Below are positions 43,790-54,175 of a DNA stretch of 58,189 nucleotides, piece by piece. Every line of letters begins with the position of its first letter. Position 1 is the stretch's first letter. The position numbers and the translations under genes were made by a program. The stretch lies in assembly GCA_934539295.1 (NCBI GenBank), contig CAKTCN010000022.1, forward strand, positions 1-58,189, written 5' to 3'. The notes below the pieces were generated by a model, which saw only the letters and a list, made by a program, of their open reading frames with translations, had not been told where the DNA came from and made no database searches. The DNA is from an uncultured Allosphingosinicella sp. (GTDB lineage Bacteria > Pseudomonadota > Alphaproteobacteria > Sphingomonadales > Sphingomonadaceae).

Positions 43790-45342
43790 CAGTGCGCTCC
43801 CCCCTCGACGGCATGCGACGCGACGTGCGCCGGCGCTGCTGCCGGGCCGTGGCCGGCGGTCGGCTGCGCATCGCTCGGCGGTGCGCCACGCTCGATACGG
43901 GCAAGAAGGCTGGTCACGTCTTGGCGCATGGGTGCAAGGAAGCTTTCGGGATAGACGCCCATCCACAGCACCACGGCTGCGATGGGAACGAGCAAGGCAA
44001 GCTCGCGCTTGTTGAGATCGGGCATGGCGCGCACCTCTTCGGTCGGCGCCTCCCCCTGGGCCACACGGCGGTAGAGATAAAGCATGTAGGCGGCGCCGAG
44101 GATGATGCCCGTGACGGCGACGAAGCCGACCCAGCTGTTCGCCTGGTAGACGCCCATCATCGCCAGGAACTCGCCGACGAAGCCCGACGTGCCTGGGAGG
44201 CCAACCGAGGCCATGGTGAAGAGCAGGAACAGGATCGCGTAAGCCGGCATGGTCGTCGCAAGACCACCGTAGCGGGCGATCTCACGCGTGTGCAGGCGGT
44301 CGTAGACCACGCCCACGCACAGGAAGAGCGCGCCTGAGACGAGGCCGTGGCTGAGCATGACGAGCAACGCGCCTTCGATGCCCTGCTGGTTGAAGGCGAA
44401 CAGGCCGAAGGTCACGAACGACATGTGCGCAACCGACGAATAAGCGATCAGCTTCTTCATGTCGCTCTGCACCAGCGCGACGAGGCTGGTGTAGACGATC
44501 GCCACCATCGACAGGCCCATGACGAGCCAGAAGAACTGGCCCGACGCTTCCGGGAACATCGGCAGCGAGAAGCGGATGAAGCCGTAGCCGCCCATCTTCA
44601 GCAGCACGCCGGCCAGGATCACCGAGCCCGCGGTGGGAGCCTGGACGTGAGCATCCGGCAACCAGGTATGGACCGGCCACATCGGCATCTTAACCGCGAA
44701 GGAGGCGAAGAAGGCGAGCCACAGCCACCTTTGCGCTTCCGGATCGAAGTCGAAGTCCATGAGGTCGGGGATATACGTCGTGCCGGTCTGCTGGACCATC
44801 CACAGCATGGCAACGAGCATCAGCACCGAGCCGAGCAGCGTGTAGAGGAAGAATTTGTAGGACGCGTAGATGCGGTTCTGGCCGCCCCAGATGCCGATGA
44901 TCAGGTACATCGGGATCAGGCCTGCCTCGAAGAACAGGTAGAAGAGGAAGATGTCCTGCGCCGCGAAGACGCCGATCATCAGCGTCTCCATCAGCAGGAA
45001 CGCCGCCATATATTCAGGGATGCGATGCTCAATCGCCGCCCAGGAGGCGCCGATGCAGATCGGCATCAGGAACACCGATAGCATGATCAGCATGAGGGCG
45101 ATGCCGTCGATGCCGAGTGCCCATGCGAACGGACCGAACAGGCCCGCATTCTCGACGAACTGCCATTGCGGACCGCCGATCTGGTAATTGGCCCAGAGCA
45201 GCAGGCCGAGCACCAGGTTCAGCAAGGTGGCACCGAGCGCCAGCCAGCGCGCCGCCGGGCCACCTATAAACAGGCAGCCGATCGCCGCCGCCAGCGGCAG
45301 CGCGATCATGAGGCTCAGAATGGGGAAACCCAACGCGTTCAC
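43789..45342 (-). CDS. nuoM: NADH-quinone oxidoreductase subunit M
   Basis: A 517-residue antiporter-like subunit of complex I with about 14 helices. Landmarks are [21 protein letters not shown] (TM5 glutamate), [20 protein letters not shown] (TM7 lysine, loop histidine) and [19 protein letters not shown] (TM8). The C-terminus ends in a His/Ala-rich extension ([20 protein letters not shown]). It starts with GTG at 45342 and has a GGGGG tract 11 bases upstream. A 104-base gap with a large inverted repeat separates it from nuoL, the only sizeable gap in the nuo operon. Confidence 0.96.
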   Translation of the reverse strand: MNALGFPILSLMIALPLAAAIGCLFIGGPAARWLALGATLLNLVLGLLLWANYQIGGPQWQFVENAGLFGPFAWALGIDGIALMLIMLSVFLMPICIGASWAAIEHRIPEYMAAFLLMETLMIGVFAAQDIFLFYLFFEAGLIPMYLIIGIWGGQNRIYASYKFFLYTLLGSVLMLVAMLWMVQQTGTTYIPDLMDFDFDPEAQRWLWLAFFASFAVKMPMWPVHTWLPDAHVQAPTAGSVILAGVLLKMGGYGFIRFSLPMFPEASGQFFWLVMGLSMVAIVYTSLVALVQSDMKKLIAYSSVAHMSFVTFGLFAFNQQGIEGALLVMLSHGLVSGALFLCVGVVYDRLHTREIARYGGLATTMPAYAILFLLFTMASVGLPGTSGFVGEFLAMMGVYQANSWVGFVAVTGIILGAAYMLYLYRRVAQGEAPTEEVRAMPDLNKRELALLVPIAAVVLWMGVYPESFLAPMRQDVTSLLARIERGAPPSDAQPTAGHGPAAAPAHVASHAVEGGAH

Positions 45343-45359
45343 TTAATCGATCCCCCTTC

Positions 45360-45431
45360 CGTTCGCTTCGAGCGAAGTCGAGAAGCGCCCTTGCAGCGCG
45401 ACCCGTGTCTCGACTTCGCTCGACACGAACG
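45360..45431. repeat. near-perfect inverted repeat between nuoL and nuoM
   Basis: Arms 45360-45383 and 45408-45431 are complementary at all but two or three of 24 positions (CGAGCGAAGTCGAGA against TCTCGACTTCGCTCG) around a 24-base centre. It belongs to the TTCGAGCGAAGTCGAG type of dispersed repeats of sphingomonads. As RNA it would be a very stable hairpin 18 bases upstream of nuoM. Confidence 0.75.
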
Positions 45432-45446
45432 GGTTCATGTCATTGT

Positions 45447-47552
45447 TCATCGCGCCATCGCCCAGGTGGCGAGCGCAGCGAGGCCGAGCAGCATCACCAG
45501 CGCATAGGTATAGAGGTAGCCGGTCTGCACCTTGGCGGTCAGCACGTTGCCGCCCCGCGCCAGCGCCGCCACCCCGTTCGGGCCGAAGCGGTCGATCACC
45601 TTCTCGTCTCCCTGGCGCCAGAAGAACCGGCCCAGCCACATCGATGGCCTCACGAACACGACATTGTAGAGCTCGTCGAAGAACCACTTGTTGTAGAGGA
45701 AGGTGTACAAGATTCCGAACTGGCCGACGAAGCGCTGCGGGATCGACCGGTCCTTTATGTAGGCGAACCAGGCGATCACGAAGCCGGTGATCATCACCGC
45801 CGCCGGCGCGAGCTTCACCCACAGCGGCACGTGGTGGATTTCCTCCATCAGGTGCGTGTCGAAGAAGATGCTGCCCTGCCAGAAATCTGGGCCGAGATGC
45901 GCGTCGATGAAGGGACCGTGGAAGACCATGCCCGCCGCAATCGCGCCGATCGACAGGATGCCGAGCGGGATCAGCATCGCCCACGGGCTTTCGTGCGGAT
46001 GATAGCCGGCGGTGCCGGTCGGCACCTCATGCGCATGCGCCTCGTCCGGACGCGTGTCGTGGCCTGCATCTTCATGCGAGGGATCGTCATGATGCGCGTC
46101 ATGCGCATGCGCGTGATCGCCATGGCCGTGGGCGTCATGGACGGCATGCTGGATATGCTCCGACGCTGCCCAGCGCGGCTGGCCGTAGAAGGTGAGGAAT
46201 ACGAGACGCCAGGAGTAGAAGCTGGTCAGCAAGGCCGCGAGAATGCCGATGAAGAATGCGAACCCGCTTGCGCTTGTGCCCGCCGCATAGGCGCTCTCGA
46301 TAATTGCATCCTTGGAGAAGAAGCCCGCGAAGCCGAAGCTCGGCAGACCCGCGACCTGGATGATGCCGACGCCGGTGATCGCCAGCGTGCCGAACATCAT
46401 CGCCCAGAAGGTGACCGGGATATGCCTGCGCAGGCCGCCATAGAAGCGCATGTCCTGTTCATGGTGCATGGCATGGATGACCGAGCCGGCGCCGAGGAAC
46501 AGCAGAGCCTTGAAGAAGGCGTGCGTGAACAGGTGGAACATGGCCGCGCCATAGGCACCGACGCCCGCCGCGAAGAACATGTAGCCGAGCTGCGAACAGG
46601 TCGAATAGGCGATCACGCGCTTGATGTCGTTCTGTACGGTGCCGACCGTCGCCGCAAAGATCGCGGTGGCGGCTCCGACGAAGGTGACGACGGTCAGCGC
46701 CGTGTCGCTCGTCTCGAACATCGGCGACAGGCGACAGACCATGAACACGCCTGCGGTCACCATGGTGGCGGCGTGGATCAGCGCCGACACGGGGGTCGGG
46801 CCTTCCATCGCGTCCGGCAGCCAGGTGTGGAGGCCAAGCTGCGCCGACTTGCCCATCGCGCCGACGAACAGCAGCAGGCAGAGCACGGTCATCGTGTCGA
46901 AGCGGCCGCCGAGGAAGCCGATGGTGGAGCCCGCCATGCCGGGCGCCGCCTCGAGGATCGCGGGGATCGACACGGTGCCGAACACCAGGAAGGTGCCGAA
47001 GATGCCAAGGCTGAAACCGAAATCGCCGACGCGATTGACGACGAATGCCTTGATGGCCGCGGCCTGCGCGGACGGCTTCTTGTACCAGAAACCGATCAGC
47101 AGATAGGATGCGAGGCCCACGCCTTCCCAGCCGAAGAACATCTGGATGAGGTTGTCGGCCGTGACCAGCATCAGCATCGCGAAGGTGAACAGCGACAGAT
47201 AGGCGAAGAAACGCGGCTGGTCCGGGTCCTCGGACATGTAGCCCCAGGAGTAGAGATGGACGAGGCTCGACACGCTCGTCACCACCACCAGCATCACCGC
47301 GGTCAGCGCGTCGACGCGCAGCGACCAGGACACGTTAAGCGCGCCCGAATGAATCCAGGGCAGCACCTCGGCCACATAGGGCTCGGCATTGCCGGTCAGG
47401 AAGCCGATGAAGATCGGCCACGACAAAGCGGCCGACGCGAACAGCGCACCGGTGGTGATGACCTTCGCGGGCACGTTGCCGATCGCGCGGTTGCCGAGCC
47501 CGGCAACGATCGCGGCGAGCAGGGGCAGGAAGACGATGAGTGTGATTGCCAC
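45447..47552 (-). CDS. nuoL: NADH-quinone oxidoreductase subunit L
   Basis: A 701-residue subunit at the far end of the complex I membrane arm, about 16 helices including the long lateral helix at the C-terminus. Motifs are [20 protein letters not shown] (TM5), [29 protein letters not shown] (TM7-8, split by HTWLPD), and [16 protein letters not shown] loop at residues ~466-526 is exceptionally histidine-rich (about 20 His in 60 residues), well beyond the E. coli protein. It overlaps nothing: four bases separate it from nuoK. The start codon context is typical. Confidence 0.96.
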   Translation of the reverse strand: MAITLIVFLPLLAAIVAGLGNRAIGNVPAKVITTGALFASAALSWPIFIGFLTGNAEPYVAEVLPWIHSGALNVSWSLRVDALTAVMLVVVTSVSSLVHLYSWGYMSEDPDQPRFFAYLSLFTFAMLMLVTADNLIQMFFGWEGVGLASYLLIGFWYKKPSAQAAAIKAFVVNRVGDFGFSLGIFGTFLVFGTVSIPAILEAAPGMAGSTIGFLGGRFDTMTVLCLLLFVGAMGKSAQLGLHTWLPDAMEGPTPVSALIHAATMVTAGVFMVCRLSPMFETSDTALTVVTFVGAATAIFAATVGTVQNDIKRVIAYSTCSQLGYMFFAAGVGAYGAAMFHLFTHAFFKALLFLGAGSVIHAMHHEQDMRFYGGLRRHIPVTFWAMMFGTLAITGVGIIQVAGLPSFGFAGFFSKDAIIESAYAAGTSASGFAFFIGILAALLTSFYSWRLVFLTFYGQPRWAASEHIQHAVHDAHGHGDHAHAHDAHHDDPSHEDAGHDTRPDEAHAHEVPTGTAGYHPHESPWAMLIPLGILSIGAIAAGMVFHGPFIDAHLGPDFWQGSIFFDTHLMEEIHHVPLWVKLAPAAVMITGFVIAWFAYIKDRSIPQRFVGQFGILYTFLYNKWFFDELYNVVFVRPSMWLGRFFWRQGDEKVIDRFGPNGVAALARGGNVLTAKVQTGYLYTYALVMLLGLAALATWAMAR

Positions 47553-47556
47553 CGCC

Positions 47557-47862
47557 TCAGCCCTTCATCTGGTTGATGTCGTCGACCGCGATGGTGCCGC
47601 GGCCACGGAAATAGATGACGAGGATGGCAAGGCCGATGGCCGCTTCACCCGCTGCCACCGTCAGCACGAACATGGCGAAGACCTGACCGACCATGTCGCC
47701 AAGATAGGCCGAGAAGGCCACCAGGTTGATGTTCACGCTCAAGAGGATCAGCTCGATCGCCATCAGGATCACGATGACGTTCTTGCGGTTGAGGAAGATG
47801 CCGAACACGCCCATCACGAAGAGGACCGCCGCGACAGCTAGATAATGACCTAAGCCGATCAC
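47557..47862 (-). CDS. nuoK: NADH-quinone oxidoreductase subunit K
   Basis: A 101-residue, three-helix membrane subunit of complex I. The proton-path glutamates are in the second helix ([20 protein letters not shown], ~29-48) and the third ([16 protein letters not shown]). The start is GTG at 47862, overlapping the nuoJ stop (GTGA). The same frame continues upstream through nuoJ only as shadow. The length matches the family exactly. Confidence 0.95.
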   Translation of the reverse strand: MIGLGHYLAVAAVLFVMGVFGIFLNRKNVIVILMAIELILLSVNINLVAFSAYLGDMVGQVFAMFVLTVAAGEAAIGLAILVIYFRGRGTIAVDDINQMKG

Positions 47863-48470
47863 AGCTCGACTCCCTGCCCCACGGGCTGATTGATGTTGCG
47901 GGTGGCGTCTTCCGGACGGCGGCGCACCTGCTGTGACGGGTTCTGCGGACGCAGGCCCTTGCGGGTGCGGTGCGTCAGCACGATCGCGCCGATCAACGCG
48001 ACGAGCAGGACCAGGCCGGCTGCCTCGAAGATGAACAGGTAACGCGTGTAGAGCACGGTGCCGAGCGCCTCGATGTTCGGAACGGCGGAAGGCGTCGGCG
48101 CGGCGCGCGAGGCGACGTCCAGGCCGCCCGCATTGTAAGCGAGCACCGCGAAAATGATCTCCGCCAGCAGCACGAGCGCGAGCAAGGCGCCGAACGGCAG
48201 GTAACGAGCGAAGCCGGCGCGAAGCTCGGCGAAGTCCACGTCCAGCATCATGACGACGAACAGGAACAGCACCGCGACCGCGCCGACATAGACGATGACC
48301 AGCAGCAGCGCGATGAACTCGGCGCCGAGCAGCAGCATCAGCCCCGCCGCGTTGAAGAAGGCTAGGATGAGCCACAGCACGCTGTGCACCGGATTGCGCG
48401 CCAGGATGGTCAGCGCCGCGGAGGCGATGAGCAACGTCGCGAACAGGTAGAAGACGAAGGTTTGAATCAC
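47859..48470 (-). CDS. nuoJ: NADH-quinone oxidoreductase subunit J
   Basis: A 203-residue five-helix subunit. The third helix, [22 protein letters not shown], carries the conserved tyrosine and pi-bulge region implicated in coupling. The N-terminus from GTG 48470 reads [20 protein letters not shown], and [19 protein letters not shown] is diagnostic. The C-terminus has a polar extension ([20 protein letters not shown]). Translation from GTG is inferred from alignment; only a weak GGGG ribosome site lies upstream. It overlaps nuoK by four bases. Confidence 0.93.
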   Translation of the reverse strand: MIQTFVFYLFATLLIASAALTILARNPVHSVLWLILAFFNAAGLMLLLGAEFIALLLVIVYVGAVAVLFLFVVMMLDVDFAELRAGFARYLPFGALLALVLLAEIIFAVLAYNAGGLDVASRAAPTPSAVPNIEALGTVLYTRYLFIFEAAGLVLLVALIGAIVLTHRTRKGLRPQNPSQQVRRRPEDATRNINQPVGQGVEL

Positions 48471-48502
48471 TTGGCGAGGTGCCCCTGTTTCATCGCGGCC
48501 GC

Positions 48503-48988
48503 TTAACGGTAAGGCGCATCGGCGGCAATGTTCGCGGCGATCGCCCGCTCCCACTTGTCGCCATTCTCGAGAAGCTTGGCCTTGTCGTAGAGCAGCTCCT
48601 CCCGCGTCTCGACCGAGAAGTCCATGTTCGGCCCCTCGACCACCGCATCGACCGGGCATGCCTCCTGGCAGAAGCCGCAATAGATGCACTTGGTCATGTC
48701 GATGTCGTAGCGCGTGGTGCGGCGGCTGCCGTCTTCGCGCGGTTCGGCCTCGATCGTGATCGCCTGCGCCGGGCACACCGCCTCGCACAATTTGCACGCG
48801 ATGCAGCGCTCCTCGCCATTGGCGTAGCGGCGCAAGGCATGCTCGCCGCGGAAGCGGGGCGAGATCGGGTTCTTCTCATAGGGGTAGTTGATCGTCGCCT
48901 TGGGCTTGAAGAAATACTTCAAGGTCAGCCAATGCGCCTTCACGAACTCCCAGAGCGTGAACGACTTGATCAGGTGGGCGACGCTCAT
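48503..48988 (-). CDS. nuoI: NADH-quinone oxidoreductase subunit I (2x[4Fe-4S] ferredoxin)
   Basis: A 161-residue iron-sulfur subunit carrying clusters N6a and N6b between the peripheral chain and N2. Both CxxCxxCxxxCP motifs are intact: [12 protein letters not shown] (~62-73) and [12 protein letters not shown] (~101-112). The N-terminus is [20 protein letters not shown], a typical amphipathic anchor. The ATG at 48988 overlaps the nuoH stop (ATGA). The E-rich tail [17 protein letters not shown] is typical of the alphaproteobacterial/mitochondrial (TYKY) form. Confidence 0.96.
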   Translation of the reverse strand: MSVAHLIKSFTLWEFVKAHWLTLKYFFKPKATINYPYEKNPISPRFRGEHALRRYANGEERCIACKLCEAVCPAQAITIEAEPREDGSRRTTRYDIDMTKCIYCGFCQEACPVDAVVEGPNMDFSVETREELLYDKAKLLENGDKWERAIAANIAADAPYR

Positions 48989-50031
48989 GACAGCGCTCCG
49001 TAGCGGGTGACCATCAGATAGCCTGACACGAGGAACACCCAGAAAAGGGAAATGGGGAGGAAGATCTTCCAGCCGAGCCGCATCAGCTGGTCGTAGCGGA
49101 ACCGCGGCACGGTCGCCTTCACCCAGGAGAAGATGAAGAAGAAAGCGAAGATCTTGATGAACAGCCAGATGATCCCCGGCACGGCATAGAGCGGCGCCCA
49201 GTCGATCGGCGGCAACCACCCGCCCCAGAACAGCGTCGCATTGAGCGCGCACATCAGGATGACGTTGCCATATTCGCCGAGCCAGAAGAGCGCGAAGCTC
49301 ATCGAGCTATATTCGGTCTGGTAGCCGGCGACGAGTTCGCTTTCCGCCTCGGTCAGATCGAACGGCGCACGCGCGGTCTCGGCCATGGAGGAGATCAGGA
49401 AGATCACCGCCATCGGGAAGAGCAAAGGATTCCAGCCGAAGCCGTTGAGGAAGAAGACGTGCCCGACCTGCGCATCGATGATGCCCTGCAGGTTGAACGT
49501 GCCCGCCCACAGGATCACCGGGATGAGAACGAAGCCGATCGACACCTCGTAGCTCACCATCTGCGCGGCTGCGCGGATTGCCGAGTAGAACGGATATTTG
49601 GAGTTGGCCGACCAGCCCGCGAGGATGATGCCGTACACGCCCAGCGACGAGGCCGCGAGGATGTAGAGCAGGCCGACATTGATGTTGGACAACACCATGT
49701 CCGGCCCGAACGGGATCACCGCCCATGCGATCAAAGCAATGGTGAAGGTGATGATCGGCGCGATCAGGAACAGGCCGCGATTTGCGGCCGACGGGATGAT
49801 CGTCTCCTTGAGGAAGACCTTCAAGCCATCCGCGAAGCTCTGCAGCAGGCCAAACGGGCCAACCACATTGGGACCGCGGCGCAGCGCCATCGCCGCCCAG
49901 ATCTTGCGGTCGGCATAGATGATCATGGCGACCGCCAGCATCAGCGGCAGCGCGATGATCAGGATGAGGATGAGGGTCGAGACGAACCAGCCGAGGCCAT
50001 ATCCGATCTGTCCCTGGAACCATTCGGTCAC
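48985..50031 (-). CDS. nuoH: NADH-quinone oxidoreductase subunit H
   Basis: A 348-residue membrane subunit with eight or so helices that forms the quinone-access chamber at the junction of the two arms. Diagnostic runs are [23 protein letters not shown] (~41-63), [12 protein letters not shown], and the quinone-loop [20 protein letters not shown] (~222-241), with its conserved acidic residues. [19 protein letters not shown] is near the C-terminus. It overlaps nuoG and nuoI by four bases each, indicating tight translational coupling. Confidence 0.97.
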   Translation of the reverse strand: MTEWFQGQIGYGLGWFVSTLILILIIALPLMLAVAMIIYADRKIWAAMALRRGPNVVGPFGLLQSFADGLKVFLKETIIPSAANRGLFLIAPIITFTIALIAWAVIPFGPDMVLSNINVGLLYILAASSLGVYGIILAGWSANSKYPFYSAIRAAAQMVSYEVSIGFVLIPVILWAGTFNLQGIIDAQVGHVFFLNGFGWNPLLFPMAVIFLISSMAETARAPFDLTEAESELVAGYQTEYSSMSFALFWLGEYGNVILMCALNATLFWGGWLPPIDWAPLYAVPGIIWLFIKIFAFFFIFSWVKATVPRFRYDQLMRLGWKIFLPISLFWVFLVSGYLMVTRYGALS

Positions 50032-52049
50032 TCTGCGGCCTCCTGGTAGCTCGCTCCGTGGAGGATTTCCTCCGAGCAGCGCTGCAGCGTCGGGGACGAG
50101 CGCGCAATCGGATTGGTGAGATAGAAGTCCTGGATCGGGTAGGTCACCGACGTACCCGACGCGATCTGGGTCGCCTCGAGGCTGGGCGGTGCCCAGTCGA
50201 AAGTGACGAGACCTGGCTGCGCAAAGGCAGGATAGTCCGCGAACAGGCGCTGGCGAAGCTCACCGAAGCTGTCGAACGGCAGCTTGTGGCCGACCATGTC
50301 CGAAAGCGCGCGGAAGATCGCCCAATCCTCGCGGGCGTCGCCCGGCGCATCGACGGCCTTCTCAGAGAACTGAACCCGGCCTTCGATGTTCACGTAGATG
50401 CCGTGCTTCTCGGTATAGGCGGCCGCCGGCAGGATCACGTCGGCGAGCGCCGCACCGCGATCGCCATGATGGCCGACATAGACCTTGAAGCCGGGCATGG
50501 AGACGATGGCGTCGCCCTCGTCCGCGCCCAGCATGAACACGAGCTTCGGCGCCTTGTCGGCCAGCGCCTTCATGCCGCCGTGATGCGCATAGCCGAGCAT
50601 CAGCCCGCCCGTGCGCGCCGCGGCGATGTGGAGGACGTTGAAGCCGTTCCAGCCATCGCGAACGAGGTTGAACGTCTCTGCCAACGCCAGCGCCGCCGCA
50701 TGCGCGCCCAGAACCTTCAGCGGCGAACCGCCGACGATCACCGCCGGGAAGGACGCACCGCGCAGCGCCTCTGCAGCCGCTTCAGGGAGCGCGTGCAGCA
50801 GCGACAAATCGTCGCCGAGCCAGGTCACCGGGTAGGTGAGATCGACCTCCGGACCGATAGCGAACACCTTCGCCCCACGCTTCACCGCCTTGCGGACGCG
50901 CGTGTTGACCAGGGTCGCTTCCCAGCGAAGGTTGGTGCCGACCAGAAGGATCGCATCGGCCTTCTCGATGCCAGCGATGGTGGTGTTGAAGTTCACCGCG
51001 GCCAGGCTGGACGCGTCGTAGGCGAGACCCGTCTGGCGCCCCTCGAGCAGGTCGGAGCCGAGCGAGGCGAGCAGCGTCTTGGCCGCATACATCGTCTCGA
51101 CATCGACCAGGTCGCCGGCGATCGCCGCAACCGACCTGCCAGCAGCCCTCACCTGTGAGGCCACGACCTCGAGCGCCTCGGCCCAAGTGGCCTGACGCAT
51201 CTTGCCATTCTCGCGCACCCACGGGCGGTCCAGGCGGTTGCGCAGCAGGCCGTCCACCATGTGACGGGTCTTGTCGTGCGCCCACTCCTCGTTGACGTCC
51301 TCGTTGAGGCGCGGGAGCGCGCGCATGACTTCGCGCAGGCGCGCATCGATGCGGATGTTGGTGCCGACGCCGTCGGAGACGTCGATGCCGGGGACCTTCT
51401 TCAGCTCCCACGGACGCGCCTCGAAGCTGTAGGGCTTGGAGACGAGCGCGCCGACCGGGCACAGGTCCACCACATTGCCCGACAGCTCGGTCGTGACTGC
51501 GCCCTCGAGATAGGAGGTGATCTCCATATTCTCGCCGCGGCCGATGGCGCCGATCTCCTCGACGCCCGCGACTTCTTCGGCGAAGCGCACGCAGCGCGTG
51601 CACTGGATGCAGCGGGTCATGACCGTCTTGACGACCGGACCCATATATTTCTCGGTTACCGCCCGCTTGTTCTCGTGAAAGCGGCTGTGCCCGCGGCCAT
51701 AGGCCAGGCTCTGGTCCTGCAGGTCGCACTCGCCGCCCTGGTCGCAGATCGGACAGTCGAGCGGGTGGTTGATGAGCAGGAACTCCATCACACCTTCGCG
51801 CGCCTTCTTCACCATCGGCGACATGGTGGTGATTTCCTGATTGTCCGCCGCGGGCAGAGCGCACGACGCCTGCGGCTTGGGCGGACCCGGCTTCACCTCG
51901 ACCAGGCACATGCGGCAATTGCCGGCAATGGTCAGCCGCTCATGGTAGCAGAAACGCGGGATCTCCTTGCCCGCCGCCTCGCAGGCCTGGAGCACGGTGG
52001 CACCGGCCGGAACCTCGACTTCGATGCCGTCTACTTTGACTGTAGGCAT
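50028..52049 (-). CDS. nuoG: NADH-quinone oxidoreductase subunit G
   Basis: A 673-residue peripheral subunit with clusters N1b, N4 and N5. The N-terminal [2Fe-2S] ferredoxin has [19 protein letters not shown] with the distal Cys in ASCALP. The His-Cys cluster lies in [20 protein letters not shown] and the [4Fe-4S] motif is [16 protein letters not shown] with CPVGAL. A catalytically silent molybdopterin-oxidoreductase-like domain fills the rest (~220-600). The ATG at 52049 is two bases after nuoF; the in-frame upstream extension is shadow. The length fits the short alphaproteobacterial/mitochondrial (75-kDa) form. Confidence 0.97.
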   Translation of the reverse strand: MPTVKVDGIEVEVPAGATVLQACEAAGKEIPRFCYHERLTIAGNCRMCLVEVKPGPPKPQASCALPAADNQEITTMSPMVKKAREGVMEFLLINHPLDCPICDQGGECDLQDQSLAYGRGHSRFHENKRAVTEKYMGPVVKTVMTRCIQCTRCVRFAEEVAGVEEIGAIGRGENMEITSYLEGAVTTELSGNVVDLCPVGALVSKPYSFEARPWELKKVPGIDVSDGVGTNIRIDARLREVMRALPRLNEDVNEEWAHDKTRHMVDGLLRNRLDRPWVRENGKMRQATWAEALEVVASQVRAAGRSVAAIAGDLVDVETMYAAKTLLASLGSDLLEGRQTGLAYDASSLAAVNFNTTIAGIEKADAILLVGTNLRWEATLVNTRVRKAVKRGAKVFAIGPEVDLTYPVTWLGDDLSLLHALPEAAAEALRGASFPAVIVGGSPLKVLGAHAAALALAETFNLVRDGWNGFNVLHIAAARTGGLMLGYAHHGGMKALADKAPKLVFMLGADEGDAIVSMPGFKVYVGHHGDRGAALADVILPAAAYTEKHGIYVNIEGRVQFSEKAVDAPGDAREDWAIFRALSDMVGHKLPFDSFGELRQRLFADYPAFAQPGLVTFDWAPPSLEATQIASGTSVTYPIQDFYLTNPIARSSPTLQRCSEEILHGASYQEAAE

Positions 52050-52051
52050 GA

Positions 52052-53347
52052 TTACTCCGCGGCCTCCAGCTGCTGACCGCCCTGGCGTTCGATGATGCGG
52101 CGCTCGATCTCCGGACGGAAATGGCGGACGAGGCCCTGGATCGGCCAGGCTGCCGCGTCGCCGAGCGCGCAGATGGTGTGGCCTTCGACCTGCTTTGTGA
52201 CGTCGATCAGCATGTCGATTTCGCCGATATCGGCCTCGCCGGTGCGCAGCCGCTCCATCACGCGCCACATCCAGCCGGTGCCCTCACGGCACGGCGTGCA
52301 CTGGCCGCAGCTCTCATGCTTGTAGAAATAGGACAGCCGAGCGATCGCGCGGACGATGTCGGTGGACTTGTCCATGACGATCACGGCCGCGGTGCCGAGA
52401 CCCGAGCCAAGCGCGCGCAGGCCGTCGAAATCCATCGGCGCGTCCATGATCTCCTTGGCCGGGACCAAGGGCACCGAGGAGCCGCCGGGGATCACCGCAA
52501 GCAGATTGTCCCAGCCGCCGCGGATACCGCCGGCATGCTTGTCGATCAGCTCGCGGAACGGGATGCTCATCGCTTCCTCGACCACACACGGCTTGTTCAC
52601 ATGGCCACTGATCTGGAAGAGCTTGGTGCCGTGGTTGTTCTCACGGCCGAAGCTCTTGAACCAGGCCGCCGAGCGGCGAAGGATCGTCGGCGTCACCGCG
52701 ATGCTCTCGACATTGTTGACCGTGGTCGGACAGCCATAGAGGCCGGCGCCGGCGGGGAATGGCGGCTTCAGGCGCGGCTGCCCCTTCTTGCCTTCGAGGC
52801 TCTCGATCTGCGCGGTCTCCTCGCCGCAGATATAGGCCCCTGCCCCACGGTGCACGAACACGTCGAAGTCATAGCCCGACTTGGCCGCATTCTTGCCCAG
52901 CAGGCCGGCATCATAGGCCTCCTGCACGGCGGCGAAGAGCGTCTCCGCCTCACGGATGAATTCGCCGCGAATGTAGATGTACGCCGCACGCGCGCGCATC
53001 GCGAAGCCGGCGATCAGCGCGCCTTCGATCAGCTTATGCGGATCGTGGCGGATGATCTCGCGGTCCTTGCACGAACCCGGCTCGGACTCGTCGGCGTTGA
53101 TCAGCAGGAAGTTCGGCTTACCGGGCTTCGGCTCCTTGGGCATGAAGCTCCACTTCATGCCGGTCGGGAAACCCGCGCCGCCGCGACCGCGCAGACCCGA
53201 CGCCTTGATCTCGTCGATGATCGCGTCCTGGCCGATCTGCATCAGCTGCGCAGTATTATCCCAATCGCCGCGCGCCTGCGCCGCCTTCAGGTTCCAGGGC
53301 TGGAACCCGTAGACGTTGGTGAAGATGCGGTCCTTGTCAGCGAGCAT
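52052..53347 (-). CDS. nuoF: NADH-quinone oxidoreductase subunit F (NADH/FMN-binding)
   Basis: A 431-residue subunit that oxidises NADH, holding FMN and cluster N3. The glycine-rich NADH loop is [16 protein letters not shown] (~53-68). The FMN site lies in [15 protein letters not shown] and [12 protein letters not shown]. The [4Fe-4S] ligands are [10 protein letters not shown] (~346-355) plus a Cys near HTICALGDA. It starts with ATG at 53347 and overlaps by 11 bases the end of a 55-residue membrane protein gene inserted after nuoE. Confidence 0.97.
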   Translation of the reverse strand: MLADKDRIFTNVYGFQPWNLKAAQARGDWDNTAQLMQIGQDAIIDEIKASGLRGRGGAGFPTGMKWSFMPKEPKPGKPNFLLINADESEPGSCKDREIIRHDPHKLIEGALIAGFAMRARAAYIYIRGEFIREAETLFAAVQEAYDAGLLGKNAAKSGYDFDVFVHRGAGAYICGEETAQIESLEGKKGQPRLKPPFPAGAGLYGCPTTVNNVESIAVTPTILRRSAAWFKSFGRENNHGTKLFQISGHVNKPCVVEEAMSIPFRELIDKHAGGIRGGWDNLLAVIPGGSSVPLVPAKEIMDAPMDFDGLRALGSGLGTAAVIVMDKSTDIVRAIARLSYFYKHESCGQCTPCREGTGWMWRVMERLRTGEADIGEIDMLIDVTKQVEGHTICALGDAAAWPIQGLVRHFRPEIERRIIERQGGQQLEAAE

Positions 53348-53504
53348 CGCGCCGCCCCTTCCTCATACGCTCCACGCCCATCAGCGCCACCAGCACGGCG
53401 ATACCAGCGACAGGCCCGGCCCATGCCGGATCGGTCTTCTGACTAACGGCGTAGGCCGTCAGGATCCCGGCAGCCACCGCCATCAAGAGGTTCATGCTGC
53501 TCAC
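53337..53504 (-). CDS. 55-residue two-helix membrane protein inserted between nuoE and nuoF
   Basis: A small open frame coupled at both ends. Its GTG at 53504 overlaps the nuoE stop (GTGA), and its stop lies 11 bases inside nuoF. An ATG three codons later (53495) could also serve. The product has two hydrophobic segments ([16 protein letters not shown] and [15 protein letters not shown]) and a basic C-terminus ([11 protein letters not shown]). No family is recognised. The placement resembles other overlapping junctions of the operon, so it is probably translated and may be a complex I accessory or assembly factor. That function is inferred. Confidence 0.65.
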   Translation of the reverse strand: MSSMNLLMAVAAGILTAYAVSQKTDPAWAGPVAGIAVLVALMGVERMRKGRRDAR

Positions 53505-54175
53505 GACCACTGCCCCCGATAATCGTGATTCTCGCCGACCATCTCGGGCAGCGACGTCGGCCCCCCTTCGGGGCAGCTGGTCTTGCGTTCGATCTGCGGG
53601 CCGACCTTCGGCGTCTCGCCGCGCGCGAGCGCGTCGAGGATCGCGGTCATGCTGTCGAACGTCAGGTCTTCGTAATTGTCGTCGTTGATCTGGACCATCG
53701 GCGCGTTGGCGCAGGCGCCCAGGCACTCGACTTCCATCAACGTGAACAAGCCGTCAGGCGTAGTCTGGCCCTTCTTCATGCCCTTCTTGTAGCAGGCGTC
53801 GAGCACGTCGTCCGACCCGCGCAGCATGCACGGCGTCGTCCCGCACACCTGCACGAGATGCTTCCCGACCGGCGTGAGGTTGTACATCGTGTAGAAGGTC
53901 GCGACTTCGTAGGCGCGCATGTAGGGCATGTCGATATGGGCCGCGACATATTCGATCACCGGCACCGGTAGCCAACCATAGGTGCCAAGCTCGTCCCCCA
54001 CCTGACGCTGAGCCAGGAACAGCAGCGGCATGATGGCGCTGTGTTGCCGCCCCGGCGGATAGCGGGCGATGATCACCTTCGCCTGCGCGTCGTTCTCCGA
54101 CGTCCAGGCGAAGTTACCCCAGCGCGCACGAAGCTCGCCGATGTCGGGCACGGAATTGGGGAGGATATCAGCCAT
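53501..54175 (-). CDS. nuoE: NADH-quinone oxidoreductase subunit E
   Basis: A 224-residue thioredoxin-fold subunit carrying cluster N1a. The four [2Fe-2S] cysteines are in CGTTPCMLRGS (~97-107) and ECLGACANAP (~142-151). YPPGRQHSAIMPLLFLAQRQVG opens the domain. The C-terminal ~50 residues extend past the fold (GETPKVGPQIERKTSCPEGG), as in mitochondrial-type 24-kDa subunits. The ATG shares one base with the nuoD stop (TAATG). Confidence 0.96.
   Translation of the reverse strand: MADILPNSVPDIGELRARWGNFAWTSENDAQAKVIIARYPPGRQHSAIMPLLFLAQRQVGDELGTYGWLPVPVIEYVAAHIDMPYMRAYEVATFYTMYNLTPVGKHLVQVCGTTPCMLRGSDDVLDACYKKGMKKGQTTPDGLFTLMEVECLGACANAPMVQINDDNYEDLTFDSMTAILDALARGETPKVGPQIERKTSCPEGGPTSLPEMVGENHDYRGQWS

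Noticed and set aside
46050..46160. Tandem GCGCATG-like codon repeats considered as a DNA repeat or satellite
   Set aside because: They encode the histidine-rich NuoL loop in frame with nuoL and are explained by codon repetition.
45405..47576. A 723-residue plus-strand frame opposite nuoL
   Set aside because: Composition is that of a reversed membrane-protein gene (Arg, His, Glu, Gln-rich) and it has no recognisable domain.
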